Assembly: GCF_020873875.1 (NCBI RefSeq)
Contig: NZ_JAHWGU010000013.1
Span: 154,955 to 218,954, forward strand
Length of the DNA: 64,000 bases
Reading direction: 5' to 3'
Source: Actinoplanes sp. DH11
GTDB taxonomy: Bacteria > Actinomycetota > Actinomycetes > Mycobacteriales > Micromonosporaceae
Program-made: the position numbers and the translations under genes
The notes under the pieces: generated by a model
What the model was told of the DNA's origin: nothing
Seen by the model: only the letters and a program-made list of their open reading frames with translations
Database searches by the model: none
Part shown: one piece after another, positions 53,819-64,000 of the stretch
Position numbering within the stretch: position 1 is the first letter of the stretch
Layout: every line of letters begins with the position of its first letter

Positions 53819-54436
53819 ATGGGTATCGAAGGAGTGAACCAGCGCATCGCGAACATCCAGAGCCGGATCATCTCTATGCAGACCCAGCAGGCCACCGCGA
53901 CGCAGACGCGGACGGCCACCTCCGGCTCGTCCGCGTCCACCGCCGCGAGTGGCGCCAACTTCGCCAGCCAGCTCCAGTCGGCGATGACGTCCGCCGCGGG
54001 GCCGGCTGCGGCGGACAAGACGTACAAGCTGAACAGCAAGGGCGTGCCGGAGGACCTGGTCGCCTACGGCAACGGCAAGATCCCGGAGGAGGCGCTCGGC
54101 CGGGTGGGCAACACCAACCACAAGCTGTGGGCGCCCGCCGCCGAGAACCTCAACCGCATGATCGATGATGCCAAGCGGGACGGCGTGAAGATCGGCATCA
54201 CCGACTCGTACCGGCCCTACACCGAACAGGTCGACCTCGCCCGGCGCAAGGGCCTCTACTCGCAGGGCGGGCTCGCTGCCAAGCCCGGCACCAGCGAGCA
54301 CGGCTGGGGCATGGCCACCGACCTGGACCTCAACGCCAAGGCACTGACCTGGATGCGGCAGAACGCCAAGGAGTACGGCTTCGTCGAGAACGTGCCTCGC
54401 GAGAGCTGGCACTGGGCCTTCCGCCCGAAGACGTAG
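53819..54436 (+). CDS. M15-family D-Ala-D-Ala carboxypeptidase-like protein, probably flagellar
   Basis: 205 residues. The C-terminal ~130 residues form a VanY/M15B peptidase domain: SYRPYTEQ, the zinc site SEHGWGMATDLDL (HxxxxxxD) and ESWHW with the third His. It would trim peptidoglycan stem peptides. There is no Sec signal peptide. The N-terminus MGIEGVNQRIANIQSRIISMQ is a helix of the kind seen in proteins exported by the flagellar apparatus in motile actinomycetes (recalled, not checked). Together with the FliA-type promoter this suggests wall remodelling during flagellum assembly. Confidence 0.85.
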   Translation: MGIEGVNQRIANIQSRIISMQTQQATATQTRTATSGSSASTAASGANFASQLQSAMTSAAGPAAADKTYKLNSKGVPEDLVAYGNGKIPEEALGRVGNTNHKLWAPAAENLNRMIDDAKRDGVKIGITDSYRPYTEQVDLARRKGLYSQGGLAAKPGTSEHGWGMATDLDLNAKALTWMRQNAKEYGFVENVPRESWHWAFRPKT

Positions 54437-54500
54437 CCGCGCGCCCAGGTGCGGTCTCGCCGCGCCCGGCCCCGCGTCCTGCCGCTTCCTCGGCGGGCGC

Positions 54501-56426
<1,926 letters not shown>

Positions 56427-56478
56427 TCCAGTACACCGCGCTGATCCGGCACATCCGCTGACCCCGCACATTGTGCGG

Positions 56479-56516
56479 AACCGCCCCGGCCACCCGGCCG
56501 GGGCGGTTTTGTTTTC
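56479..56516 (+). terminator. intrinsic terminator of asd
   Basis: aaccgccccggcc and ggccggggcggtt form a 13-bp stem with an accc loop, followed by ttgttttc. Confidence 0.93.
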
Positions 56517-56599
56517 TTGCGTGGCACTTCTCAATGGAAATTTGGGACTTTTTGCCCGAATCGGTAGCGCATGGCCGGTTTTAGCGGCACAGTGATGGA

Positions 56600-56806
56600 A
56601 TGAACGACAGTGGGCTCGGCGGTGCAGGGTACTTCTGGTGCCTCCGCGACCACCGGGTTGAGAGCGGAGACCAGGTGTGTCCCGCCCAATACCGGCTCGG
56701 TCCCTACGCCACGGCTGACGAAGCGACGCGGGCACTCGACACGGTCGAGAAGCGCAATGCCGAGTGGGATGCCGAGGATGCCCGCTGGACAGGGGAAGCC
56801 AGCTAA
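56600..56806 (+). CDS. small conserved SPOR-like protein, 68 aa
   Basis: YFWCLRDHRVESGDQVCPAQYRLGPYATADEATRALDTVEKRNAEWDAEDARW is a pattern I know from short actinobacterial hypotheticals with an 'xLGPYxTxxEA' core resembling SPOR domains; two Cys could bind a metal. Function unknown. It lies 91 bases before the giant histone-like gene. Confidence 0.7.
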   Translation: MNDSGLGGAGYFWCLRDHRVESGDQVCPAQYRLGPYATADEATRALDTVEKRNAEWDAEDARWTGEAS

Positions 56807-56897
56807 CGCACGGTCCCGGCACGCGTTGTCCATGCCGTAGCCGCGCCGTCTCCAGGCGCAGACGTGCCCGCAGTCATTCGCAAGGAGGAACACCTCG

Positions 56898-59800
56898 ATG
56901 CCCGCTGCCAAAAAAGAGGCAACTGCCAAAAAGGCAACGACCAGATCCGCTGCCACTCCCGCGCGCGCGACCGGCGGATCCCCCGCCCGGTCCGCTGCCG
57001 CGCCCACCCGCACCACCGCCACGCCGGCCCGGTCCGCTTCCGCGCCGGCCCGGTCCGCCTCCGCGCCCGCTCGCCCTGCTGCGGGACGGGCGCCCTCCAC
57101 GGTGGCCGGTGCGAAAACGGGTGCGGCGCGAGGCAGGACGGCGGTGGCGGCTGGTCGGGCGGAGCAGCGGGGCAGGGTACGGGTCACCGCCGTCGTACCG
57201 GAGAAGAAGGCAGCCGCTTCCCCGGCCGCCAAGCGTGCCGCCGCCGCTGCTTCCCCCGCGAAGCCGGCCCGTGCCGCCGCTTCGACATCAGCCGGCGCCG
57301 CCGTTTCGAAGCCGGCCCGTGCCGCCGTTTCGAAGCCGGCTCGTGCCGCTGCTGCGAAGTCGGCCGGTGCCGTCGTTTCGAAGTCGGCTGGTGCTGCCAA
57401 GCGGGCCGCTTCTGCGAAGCCGGTTGTTGTCGCGAAGCCCGTCGTCGCTGCGAAGCGGGCCGCTGCTGCGCGTCCGGCCGCTGTGAAATCCGCTGCGTCG
57501 AAGCCGGCTGCTGTGAAGTCCGGGCGCGGGGCGGCGGCTGCGATTGCCCGGCCCGAACTCAAGTCGAGTGCGTCCAAGGGCGGCTCCGGCCGGACTACGG
57601 GGAGCCGGGCTGTTGCTGCGAAACCGGCGACTGCGAAGGCGGTTTCCGGGCGTTCGGTGGTTACCGCCAAGATTCCGGCCGGTAAGGCGGGAGCCGGGCG
57701 GGGTGTGGCTACGGGTCCGGTTTCCGGGGCGGGTCCCAAATCTTCGACCGCTGGCAAATCCGCTGCCGGTAAGCCTGCGGTGGCGAAATCCGCTGTGGGT
57801 AAGTCTGTCGCCGGGAAATCCGCTGCCGGTAGGTCGGGGACCGCGAAATCCGTGGCCGCTAAATCGGTAGTCGGTAAGTCGGCGGCCGTGACACCGGCAG
57901 GGCGCAATTCGGCGAGCGGCAATGCGGTCGCAGGTAAGTCGACCGCTGGGAAGTCCGCGAAGGCTTCGGCGGTGAAGACCGTGTCGGCCAAGGCCGCGTC
58001 TGTCAAAGCGGCGCCTTCCGCAACGGCGTCCGTCAAAGCCGCTACTGCCAGGGCGGCGACCACTAAAACGGCTACCGCCAAGGCCGCGACCACTAAAACG
58101 GCTGCTGCCAAGGCCGCGACCGTCAAGCCTCCGGTGTCCAAGGCTGCGACAGCTGGAACTGCGACGGCCAAGACCTCGACGGCCAAGACCTCAACAGCCA
58201 AGGCCGGGGCGGTCAGGGCGGCCGGCCGCGCTGTGGTGGGGAAGGCGGCTGAGACCAAGGCCGGGTCCGCCGCCAAGACCGGTGCGAAGGCTGCGGCTGC
58301 CAAGGCCGGCGGGCGGGCGGTCGCTCCGAAGCAGGCCGTCCGGGGGATGGGGTCCGTGGGCGGCACTGCCGCTACGGCCGGTGCTCCGAAGACCGGCCGG
58401 CGGGTGCCGGCGCCCGCGCGGGCCTCCGACGACGTACCGGCCGTGAAGCGACAAGCGTCCCCCCGGAACGGTAAGACGGCTGTGGTGCCGGCGGCGCGGT
58501 CGGGTCGGGCGACTGCCAAGAACGTGTCCGGCAAACCGCGCCGGGTCGCGGCTGCGATGAGCGGCGGTTCGAAGGGGCAGGTCACCGCCTCCACCGAAGA
58601 CCTCGGGAAACTCGACGAGGTGGATCCGAGCCAGGTGTCGGACGTCCCGTACGAGGGTGGCTGGTTCCCGCCGCACACCGGCCCCGCTACGCCGAGCGCG
58701 GGATCCGACAAATGGGGCGCGGACCGTCCGGATCTCGAAGCGCTCGGGTCCGGGGGAGGGCGCAACGGCAACGGCAACGGCAACGGCTCGGGCGCGGGCA
58801 GCGGTCGCGGTTCCGGTTCAGGTGGCGGCCCCGATGCGGGCAGCGGCCCGGACGCCGGCGGGGACGCGACAGTCGGTAGCGGCCGTGACGACGACGGCGA
58901 CCCGGTTCGCGACAGGGCCCTCGATTCCGACAGCGCCGCCGACTCCGACAGCGATCTGGATGCCGACAGCGATCTGGATGCCGTGAGCGGCCGGGATGCC
59001 GCCGGCGACTCGGATGCCGCCAGCGGTCCGGGTGCTGGTAGCGGACTGGATTCCGGTAACGAACTGGACGTGCGCGCCTCCCGGGACGCCGGCAGCTCGA
59101 CGGAAACCGTCGGCGGGGAGTCCCCGGAGGAGGGCGCCGACGAAGACTCGGAGCAGACGTCGGCCGACGGCATGGCGCCGGTCACCGTGTCCGCCCAGGA
59201 CGACGCGGTCGCCGCCGGAACTCGCGGTGCGGTCCCCGGAGATCACGCGGTCACTGACGGCAACGAGCCGCGGCGGGCCGGTGCTGCGCCGGGCGGTGCG
59301 GCGGCAGGGGTCCGGCCGGGCGGCGCTCGGCTGGCGAAAGCCGGGCCGGGGCGCACCAACGGGGCCAAGGTGGCTCGCGGCCGTGCTGACGCGGCAGTCA
59401 CCGTCGGTGAAGCGGCGAAGAGGGCTGGGCGGGGTCGGGGCGGCGCAGCCCGTACCACTGCGTCCGAAACCGGCCCGGATGCTTCCGCCGCGCCGGTCGA
59501 AGCCGGCGGCAAAGGGTCGCGGGCCAGGACGAACGGCCGTGCCGCCGGGGGAGAAGCGTCGGGAACCGCCGCGTCGGCCGGCAAGGCCGCTGCGTCCGCA
59601 GGCAAGAGAGCCGCGTCGCCCGGTAAGAGCGCTGCGTCCGCAGGCACGGCAGCCGGGAAGGTTGGCGCCGCCAAGACGGCCGGCGCCGCCGCGGTGAAGG
59701 CGGCCGGTAGTGGGGTCGCCGCCACGAAAGCGATGGCCACGAAGGCGGCTGGTGGCGGGAGTGCGGCCACGAGGGCGACTGGTGGTGGGAGTGCGGCCAC

Positions 59801-61364
59801 CAAGGCGGCGGGTGCCAGGGCGACTGGTGGCGGTACTGCGGCGGCGAAATCGGCGGGCCGGAAAGCGACCGGTGGGGCTGGCGCGAAGGTCGCTGGTGGG
59901 GGTACCGGGATGAAAGCCGCGAAAGCTTCTTCGGGTAGGGCTGCCGCGGGTGCGGGGAACGTCGTTGGGGCGACCGGGACCAAGGCTGGGAAGGCGACGG
60001 CCGTCAAGGCGACTGCTGGGAGTGCCAAGGCGGCTGGTGCGCGGGCGGGTAAGGCGACGGCTGCGACAGTTGCGGGCACCAAGGCGGCCGGGGCGAAGGC
60101 GGCGGGCACCAAGGCGACGGGGACCAAGGCGACGGTTGCCAAGGCGGCGGGGACCAAGGCGGCAGCGACCAAGGCGACCGGAGCTAAGGCGACAGCTGCG
60201 AAGGCGACGGCTGCGAAGACGACGGGAACCAGGGCTACTGGCATCAAGGCGACGGCTGCCAAGGTGAGTGGGGTCAGGGCGACGCCCAGCAAGGCGACTG
60301 GCGCCAAGGGGGCCGCGGCGAAGGCTGGCGCTGCGAAGGCTGGGGGCGTTCGCGCCGGTGGGGCTGCGGCGAAGGCGGCTGCTACGGGTAGCCGGGCTGG
60401 GGTGAAGGCGGCCGCCACCAAGGCGGTTCCGGTCAAGGCGGCCAAGGGGACTGCGGCTAAGGCCGGCGGTGCCAAGGTGGCCGGCGTCAAGGCGGCTGCG
60501 ACCAAGTCGACCGGCGCCAAGGCTGCGGCTGCCAAGGTGACGGCGAGCAAGGGTGCCGCTGGTAGGGCTACGGCTGCTAAGGCTGTGGCGGGACAGTCTG
60601 CGGCCACACGGGCGACGGCGGCCAAGGGTGCGGCGGCGAAGGTGACAGCTGCCAAGGCTGCGGGCGTCAAAGTGGCCGGGGCGAAGGCAACCGGGGCAAA
60701 GCCCACCAAGGCGACGGCCACCAAGGCGACGGCCACCAAGGCGACGGCCACCAAGGCGACGGCCACCAAGGCGACGGGGGTCAAGGCGACAGCTGCCAAG
60801 GCGGTGGGTGTTAAGGCGACGGCGGGCAGGGCGACGGCTGCCAAGGCTGCGGTGGGTAGGAAAGCGCCGGCTACAGCGTCCGGTGGGGCTGCGAAGGCGA
60901 CGCCGGGCAAGGTTGCTGCTACGAAGGCGGCTGGGACCAGGGCCGCGGCGAGCAAGGCCGCTGGGACCAAGGCGACGGTGGGCAAAGCAACCGTGAGCAA
61001 GGCGGCTGGGACCAAGGCTGCGCCGGGCAGGGCTGCTAGTGCCAAGGCGACCGGTGGCAAGGCTGCGTCGGCGGCGGTGACCGGAAGCAAGGCCACCGCG
61101 TCCAAGGCTGCCGCGTCCAAGGCCACCGCCTCGAAGGTCACCGCGTCCAAGGCTGCCGGGAGCAAGGCGGGCAATGCCAAAGCTCCTGCGCCCAAGGCCA
61201 CCGCCAAGGCGGCCGGGCGGACTGCGGCCAACCGATCCGCTGCGGCTGGGGCGGGGAGTCCGGCGGGGAATGCGGCGAAAGGTACGCGGGTGGGGCGTAC
61301 GTCTGGGGTCAATGCGGGTGGGTCTGCTCGCGCCTCGGGGAGCAAGGCGGTGCGCAAGCGGTAG
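56898..61364 (+). CDS. giant Ala/Lys-rich histone-H1-like protein with acidic middle
   Basis: 1488 residues from an ATG behind caaggaggaa. Residues ~1-560 are Ala/Lys/Ser/Thr/Val repeats like AAKRAAAA and AKSAAG, as in bacterial histone-H1-like proteins (HupB tails, Hc1/AlgP). A unique stretch (about 561-617) contains EDLGKLDEVDPSQVSDVPYE and GWFPPHTGPATPS; then an acidic Gly/Asp/Ser region (~618-790), then a second basic region to the end with 5-residue repeats (TKATA). It probably binds DNA, RNA or polyanions. Far longer than known H1-like proteins (100-400). Internal repeats make assembly errors possible. Opposite-strand frames here are by-products of base composition. Confidence 0.8.
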   Translation: MPAAKKEATAKKATTRSAATPARATGGSPARSAAAPTRTTATPARSASAPARSASAPARPAAGRAPSTVAGAKTGAARGRTAVAAGRAEQRGRVRVTAVVPEKKAAASPAAKRAAAAASPAKPARAAASTSAGAAVSKPARAAVSKPARAAAAKSAGAVVSKSAGAAKRAASAKPVVVAKPVVAAKRAAAARPAAVKSAASKPAAVKSGRGAAAAIARPELKSSASKGGSGRTTGSRAVAAKPATAKAVSGRSVVTAKIPAGKAGAGRGVATGPVSGAGPKSSTAGKSAAGKPAVAKSAVGKSVAGKSAAGRSGTAKSVAAKSVVGKSAAVTPAGRNSASGNAVAGKSTAGKSAKASAVKTVSAKAASVKAAPSATASVKAATARAATTKTATAKAATTKTAAAKAATVKPPVSKAATAGTATAKTSTAKTSTAKAGAVRAAGRAVVGKAAETKAGSAAKTGAKAAAAKAGGRAVAPKQAVRGMGSVGGTAATAGAPKTGRRVPAPARASDDVPAVKRQASPRNGKTAVVPAARSGRATAKNVSGKPRRVAAAMSGGSKGQVTASTEDLGKLDEVDPSQVSDVPYEGGWFPPHTGPATPSAGSDKWGADRPDLEALGSGGGRNGNGNGNGSGAGSGRGSGSGGGPDAGSGPDAGGDATVGSGRDDDGDPVRDRALDSDSAADSDSDLDADSDLDAVSGRDAAGDSDAASGPGAGSGLDSGNELDVRASRDAGSSTETVGGESPEEGADEDSEQTSADGMAPVTVSAQDDAVAAGTRGAVPGDHAVTDGNEPRRAGAAPGGAAAGVRPGGARLAKAGPGRTNGAKVARGRADAAVTVGEAAKRAGRGRGGAARTTASETGPDASAAPVEAGGKGSRARTNGRAAGGEASGTAASAGKAAASAGKRAASPGKSAASAGTAAGKVGAAKTAGAAAVKAAGSGVAATKAMATKAAGGGSAATRATGGGSAATKAAGARATGGGTAAAKSAGRKATGGAGAKVAGGGTGMKAAKASSGRAAAGAGNVVGATGTKAGKATAVKATAGSAKAAGARAGKATAATVAGTKAAGAKAAGTKATGTKATVAKAAGTKAAATKATGAKATAAKATAAKTTGTRATGIKATAAKVSGVRATPSKATGAKGAAAKAGAAKAGGVRAGGAAAKAAATGSRAGVKAAATKAVPVKAAKGTAAKAGGAKVAGVKAAATKSTGAKAAAAKVTASKGAAGRATAAKAVAGQSAATRATAAKGAAAKVTAAKAAGVKVAGAKATGAKPTKATATKATATKATATKATATKATGVKATAAKAVGVKATAGRATAAKAAVGRKAPATASGGAAKATPGKVAATKAAGTRAAASKAAGTKATVGKATVSKAAGTKAAPGRAASAKATGGKAASAAVTGSKATASKAAASKATASKVTASKAAGSKAGNAKAPAPKATAKAAGRTAANRSAAAGAGSPAGNAAKGTRVGRTSGVNAGGSARASGSKAVRKR
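60706..60780 (+). repeat. 15-bp coding tandem repeat (accaaggcgacggcc)
   Basis: Four identical copies plus a partial one, coding Thr-Lys-Ala-Thr-Ala, inside the histone-like gene. Confidence 0.9.
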
Positions 61365-61431
61365 TGCGCGGTGCGGGCCACGCCGGTCGGCGTGGCCCGC
61401 GCTGGTGTGCCGGGCCTGATAGGAATGTCGG

Positions 61432-63018
61432 GTGCCGATCAAGATGGTGATAGCGCCGCAGATCGACTTCTCGGCGTTGCGGCGGGAGCTGCGGCTGCCC
61501 GAGGAGTTCCCGGCCGAGGTGCTGGCGGAGGCCGAACGGGCGGCGCGGGACACCGCGCTGCCCGAAAAGGATCAGACGGACGTGCCGTTCGTGACGATCG
61601 ACCCGGCCACGTCGCAGGACCTTGACCAGGCGATGCATCTGAGCCGGCGGGAGGGCGGCGGCTACCGGGTGCGTTATGCGATCGCCGACGTCGCGACCTT
61701 CGTCCGGGCGGGTGGTGCGATCGAGGCGGAGAGCCGGGTACGCGGGCAGACCGTCTACCTCCCCGACGGCCGCATCCCGCTGCACCCGCCGGTCCTCAGC
61801 GAAGACGCGGTGAGCCTGTTCCCGGATGTGGAGCGGGCCGCGGTGGTCTGGACCATCGACCTGGACGCCGACGGCGCTACGGTCGCTGTCGCGCTGGAGC
61901 GGGCGCGGGTGCGCAGCCGGGCGAAACTGGACTACGAGAGTGTGCAGCGCCAGCTCGACGCGGGGACCGCCCCGGAGTCGCTGGCGCTGCTGCCGGAGAT
62001 CGGCACCCGGCTGGCGCGGCGGGCCGCCGAACGGGGCGCGGTGAACCTTCCGCTGCCGTCGCAGGAGGTCGAACGCGACGGCGACGGCTGGCGTCTGGTG
62101 CTGCGGGCGCCGCTGCCGGTCGAGGAGCACAACGCACAGATCTCGCTGCTCACCGGCATGGCGGCGGCGGCTCTCATGCTGGATGGCGGTGTCGGCCTGT
62201 TGCGTACCATGCCCGCCCCGAAGCCGGAGGCGGTCGCCAAGCTGCGTGCCGCCGCCGGGCCGCTGGGCATCGCCTGGCCGGAGGGCGCGTCGGTGGGCGC
62301 GGTGATCGCGGCGGTGGATCCGGCGACGGCGCGGGGTGCGGCGTTCCTGGACCAGGCGGCGGAATTGTTGCGCGGGGCCGGATATACGGCTTTCGACGCG
62401 AGTGCTCGGCCGGCCTCGGGCGCTCAGCTGGCCTCAAGCGCTCTGCCCGGCTCAGGCGCTCAGCCGGCTTCGGGTGCTCAGCTGGCCTCGCCGGGTCGCG
62501 CGGGGAAGGCGGAACGTGACGAGGCGGCCGGCGATGGAGCGGGACGCGGCACGGCGGCGGTGAGTGCGGAGATTCCGGCGGAGACCGGGCACGGCGGGGT
62601 GGGCGCGCCGTACGCGCATGTCACGGCGCCTCTGCGGCGGCTGGCCGACCGGTACGCCACGGAGATCTGCCTGGCCCTGCACGAGGGGCGGGCCGTCCCG
62701 GAGTGGGCGCGGGAGGCGCTGGAGTGGCTGCCGAAGACGATGTCCACGACCGACCGGATGGCGTCGGCCGCCGACCGGGGGGCGATCGACCTGGCCGAGG
62801 CGGTGCTGCTGGAGCATCGGGTGGGTGAGACGTTCGAGGCGGCGGTGCTGGACCGGGACGAGCCGTCCGGGAAGCGGCCGGCGGCGGGTTCGATCGCGAT
62901 CGACGATCCGGCGGTCCGGGCCAAGTGCCTGGGGGACCTGCCGCTCGGGCAGCGGGTGCCGGTCCGCCTGATCACGGCGGACCCGGTCACCCGGACGGTC
63001 CGCTTCGAACGCGCCTGA
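61432..63018 (+). CDS. RNB-domain (RNase II/R family) ribonuclease with low-complexity insertion
   Basis: 528 residues from a GTG at 61432. The RNB domain degrades RNA 3' to 5'. The catalytic site is TIDPATSQDLDQAMHL: three of the four Asp of RNase II are kept, the last is Gln, as in other actinobacterial members. The conserved region GAPYAHVTAPLRRLADRY follows. There is no N-terminal cold-shock or C-terminal S1 domain. Between AGYTAFD (~322) and the AHVTAPLRR motif there is a low-complexity Ala/Ser/Gly/Gln insertion of ~70 residues with ASGAQ repeats that relatives lack. The gene follows the histone-like gene by 67 bases. Confidence 0.9.
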   Translation: MPIKMVIAPQIDFSALRRELRLPEEFPAEVLAEAERAARDTALPEKDQTDVPFVTIDPATSQDLDQAMHLSRREGGGYRVRYAIADVATFVRAGGAIEAESRVRGQTVYLPDGRIPLHPPVLSEDAVSLFPDVERAAVVWTIDLDADGATVAVALERARVRSRAKLDYESVQRQLDAGTAPESLALLPEIGTRLARRAAERGAVNLPLPSQEVERDGDGWRLVLRAPLPVEEHNAQISLLTGMAAAALMLDGGVGLLRTMPAPKPEAVAKLRAAAGPLGIAWPEGASVGAVIAAVDPATARGAAFLDQAAELLRGAGYTAFDASARPASGAQLASSALPGSGAQPASGAQLASPGRAGKAERDEAAGDGAGRGTAAVSAEIPAETGHGGVGAPYAHVTAPLRRLADRYATEICLALHEGRAVPEWAREALEWLPKTMSTTDRMASAADRGAIDLAEAVLLEHRVGETFEAAVLDRDEPSGKRPAAGSIAIDDPAVRAKCLGDLPLGQRVPVRLITADPVTRTVRFERA

Positions 63019-63080
63019 GAAAGCGCGCCTGAGAAAGCGGGCCCGGGAACGGCGGGCCCGGGAACAGCGGGCCGGGAAAG
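63011..63080 (+). repeat. short tandem duplications spanning the RNB stop codon
   Basis: gcgcctgagaaagc occurs twice in tandem (63011-63024, 63025-63038), the first copy holding the stop; then three imperfect copies of gggcccgggaacrgc follow. Confidence 0.85.
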
Positions 63081-63139
63081 CGGGCCGCGGAGGACCGGCC
63101 CGCAGCGGTGCGGGAAGCACCACCGCGGGCCGACCGGCG

Positions 63140-63970
63140 TCAGAAGGTGTGTTCGGCGCCCGGGAACTCGCCGCCCCGGACCTCGGCGGCGAACTGCCTG
63201 GTCGCCTCGGTGAGCGCGCCGGACAGGTCGGCGTAGCGCTTCACGAAGCGCGGCGCCTTGCCGGTGCGCAGGCCGGCCATGTCCTGCCAGACCAGGACCT
63301 GGGCGTCGGTCTCCGGGCCGGCGCCGATGCCGACCGTGGGGATCGCCAGTTCCTTGGTGATCTGCTTGGCGACGTCGCCGGGAACCATTTCCAGGACCAC
63401 GGCGAAGGCACCCGCGTCGGCGACCGCGCGGGCGTCGGAGATGACTTCGGCGCCCTCGTTCTCGCGGCCCTGCACGCGGTAGCCGCCGATCGTGTGCTCC
63501 CGCTGCGGCGTGAAGCCGATGTGCGCCATGACCGGGATGCCGGCGCCGGTGATCGCCTCGATCTGCGGTGCCATCCGGCGGCCGCCTTCGAGTTTGACGG
63601 CGTGGCAGCCGCCCTCCTTCATGAACCGGACGGCGGTGCGCAGGGCCTGGGCCGGGCCCTCCTCGTAGCTGCCGAACGGCAGGTCGCCGACGATCAGCGC
63701 GGTCTTCGTGGCGCGCACGACGGCGCGGACCAGGGGGAGCAGTTCGTCGACGGTGACCGGGACCGTGGTCTCGTAGCCGTAGACGTTGTTGGCGGCCGAG
63801 TCACCGACGAGCAGGACCGGTACGCCGTTCTGGTCGAAGATCGACGCGGTGTACTGGTCGTAGGAGGTGAGCATCGGCCAGCGGTCGCCGCGGGCCTTCG
63901 CGTTGATCAGGTCGCGGGTGCGGACGCGGCGGGTCGGCGGGCCGCCGTACAGCGTGGGAATCTCCGACAT
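63140..63970 (-). CDS. panB: ketopantoate hydroxymethyltransferase
   Basis: 276 residues. Transfers a hydroxymethyl group from methylene-tetrahydrofolate to 2-oxoisovalerate in pantothenate/CoA synthesis. Motifs: [32 protein letters not shown] (metal-binding Asp), [26 protein letters not shown] and [23 protein letters not shown] 63970 with aaggaga upstream. Ends 122 bases before the convergent RNB gene's repeats. Confidence 0.96.
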   Translation of the reverse strand: MSEIPTLYGGPPTRRVRTRDLINAKARGDRWPMLTSYDQYTASIFDQNGVPVLLVGDSAANNVYGYETTVPVTVDELLPLVRAVVRATKTALIVGDLPFGSYEEGPAQALRTAVRFMKEGGCHAVKLEGGRRMAPQIEAITGAGIPVMAHIGFTPQREHTIGGYRVQGRENEGAEVISDARAVADAGAFAVVLEMVPGDVAKQITKELAIPTVGIGAGPETDAQVLVWQDMAGLRTGKAPRFVKRYADLSGALTEATRQFAAEVRGGEFPGAEHTF

Positions 63971-64000
63971 GTCGTACGTCTCCTTCCCTCGAGGCCGCTC

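Noticed and set aside
58818-61553. Very long open frames on the minus strand opposite the histone-like gene
   Set aside because: They arise from the biased codons of the Ala/Lys repeats; composition is Arg/Ser/Gly-random and no good start exists.

Overview
The window is very GC-rich DNA from an actinomycete. Several features point to a motile member of the Micromonosporaceae close to Actinoplanes: a chemoreceptor and a flagellum-type peptidase gene, both preceded by FliA-like promoters; a PucR-type FasR regulator beside a fabD-fabH-acpP-fabF operon; an RNase P RNA of actinobacterial type A; and the aceE / DUF3052 / peroxiredoxin / tRNA-Val neighbourhood known from streptomycetes. The species is an inference. 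I see no rRNA operon, CRISPR array, prophage or intact insertion sequence. Most of the window looks like chromosomal core and near-core sequence.

Layout. 1-9.4 kb: end of a secreted 5'-nucleotidase, a membrane Ser/Thr kinase, an STAS-domain anti-sigma antagonist, a surE-pfkB pair, a CDF metal exporter and a secreted beta-propeller protein. 9.4-17 kb: a HelD/HelR-like RNA polymerase recycling helicase, a 35-bp repeat array, an alpha/beta hydrolase, a beta-carbonic anhydrase, a DUF3145 protein and a GH3 lipoprotein. 17-23 kb: fatty-acid synthesis operon (fabD-fabH-acpP-fabF-accD) behind fasR. 23.4-28.9 kb: a TetR regulator with a His/Asp/Glu tract, a surface protein, gltX and a chemoreceptor. 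29-36.6 kb: aceE, a TetR regulator, yjbQ, a fused alpha-beta E1 dehydrogenase, DUF3052, AhpE-type peroxiredoxin and tRNA-Val(UAC). 36.6-37.4 kb: a gene-free stretch with decayed repeats and a 79-bp inverted repeat. 37.4-44.5 kb: DUF402, a PrimPol-like protein divergent from an XRE-TPR regulator and a flavoprotein, then a three-gene operon matching Rv2230c-Rv2229c-Rv2228c (NIF3-like, zinc ribbon, RNase H/phosphatase). 44.6-49.8 kb: GH18 chitinase, a DUF3311-symporter pair, a DUF2637-like membrane protein, rnpB and an orphan TIR-like protein. 50-56.5 kb: a GAPDH-like protein lacking the catalytic His, a PLP dehydratase, an ABC-2-type membrane protein, ribA, an M15 peptidase, a methyltransferase and asd. 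56.6-64 kb: a giant Ala/Lys-rich histone-like protein, an RNB-family nuclease and panB.

The best leads are: (i) two FliA-type promoters tying the chemoreceptor and the signal-less M15 peptidase to a motility regulon; (ii) an 11-bp palindrome shared by the XRE/PrimPol intergenic region and the TIR/GAPDH-like intergenic region, suggesting one small regulon; (iii) the GAPDH-like protein with an altered active site; (iv) the 1488-residue basic-acidic-basic histone-like protein; (v) short tandem duplications that span the stop codons of four unrelated genes. All calls come from reading the sequence; no database search was run, and start codons were chosen from ribosome binding sites, overlaps and family length.
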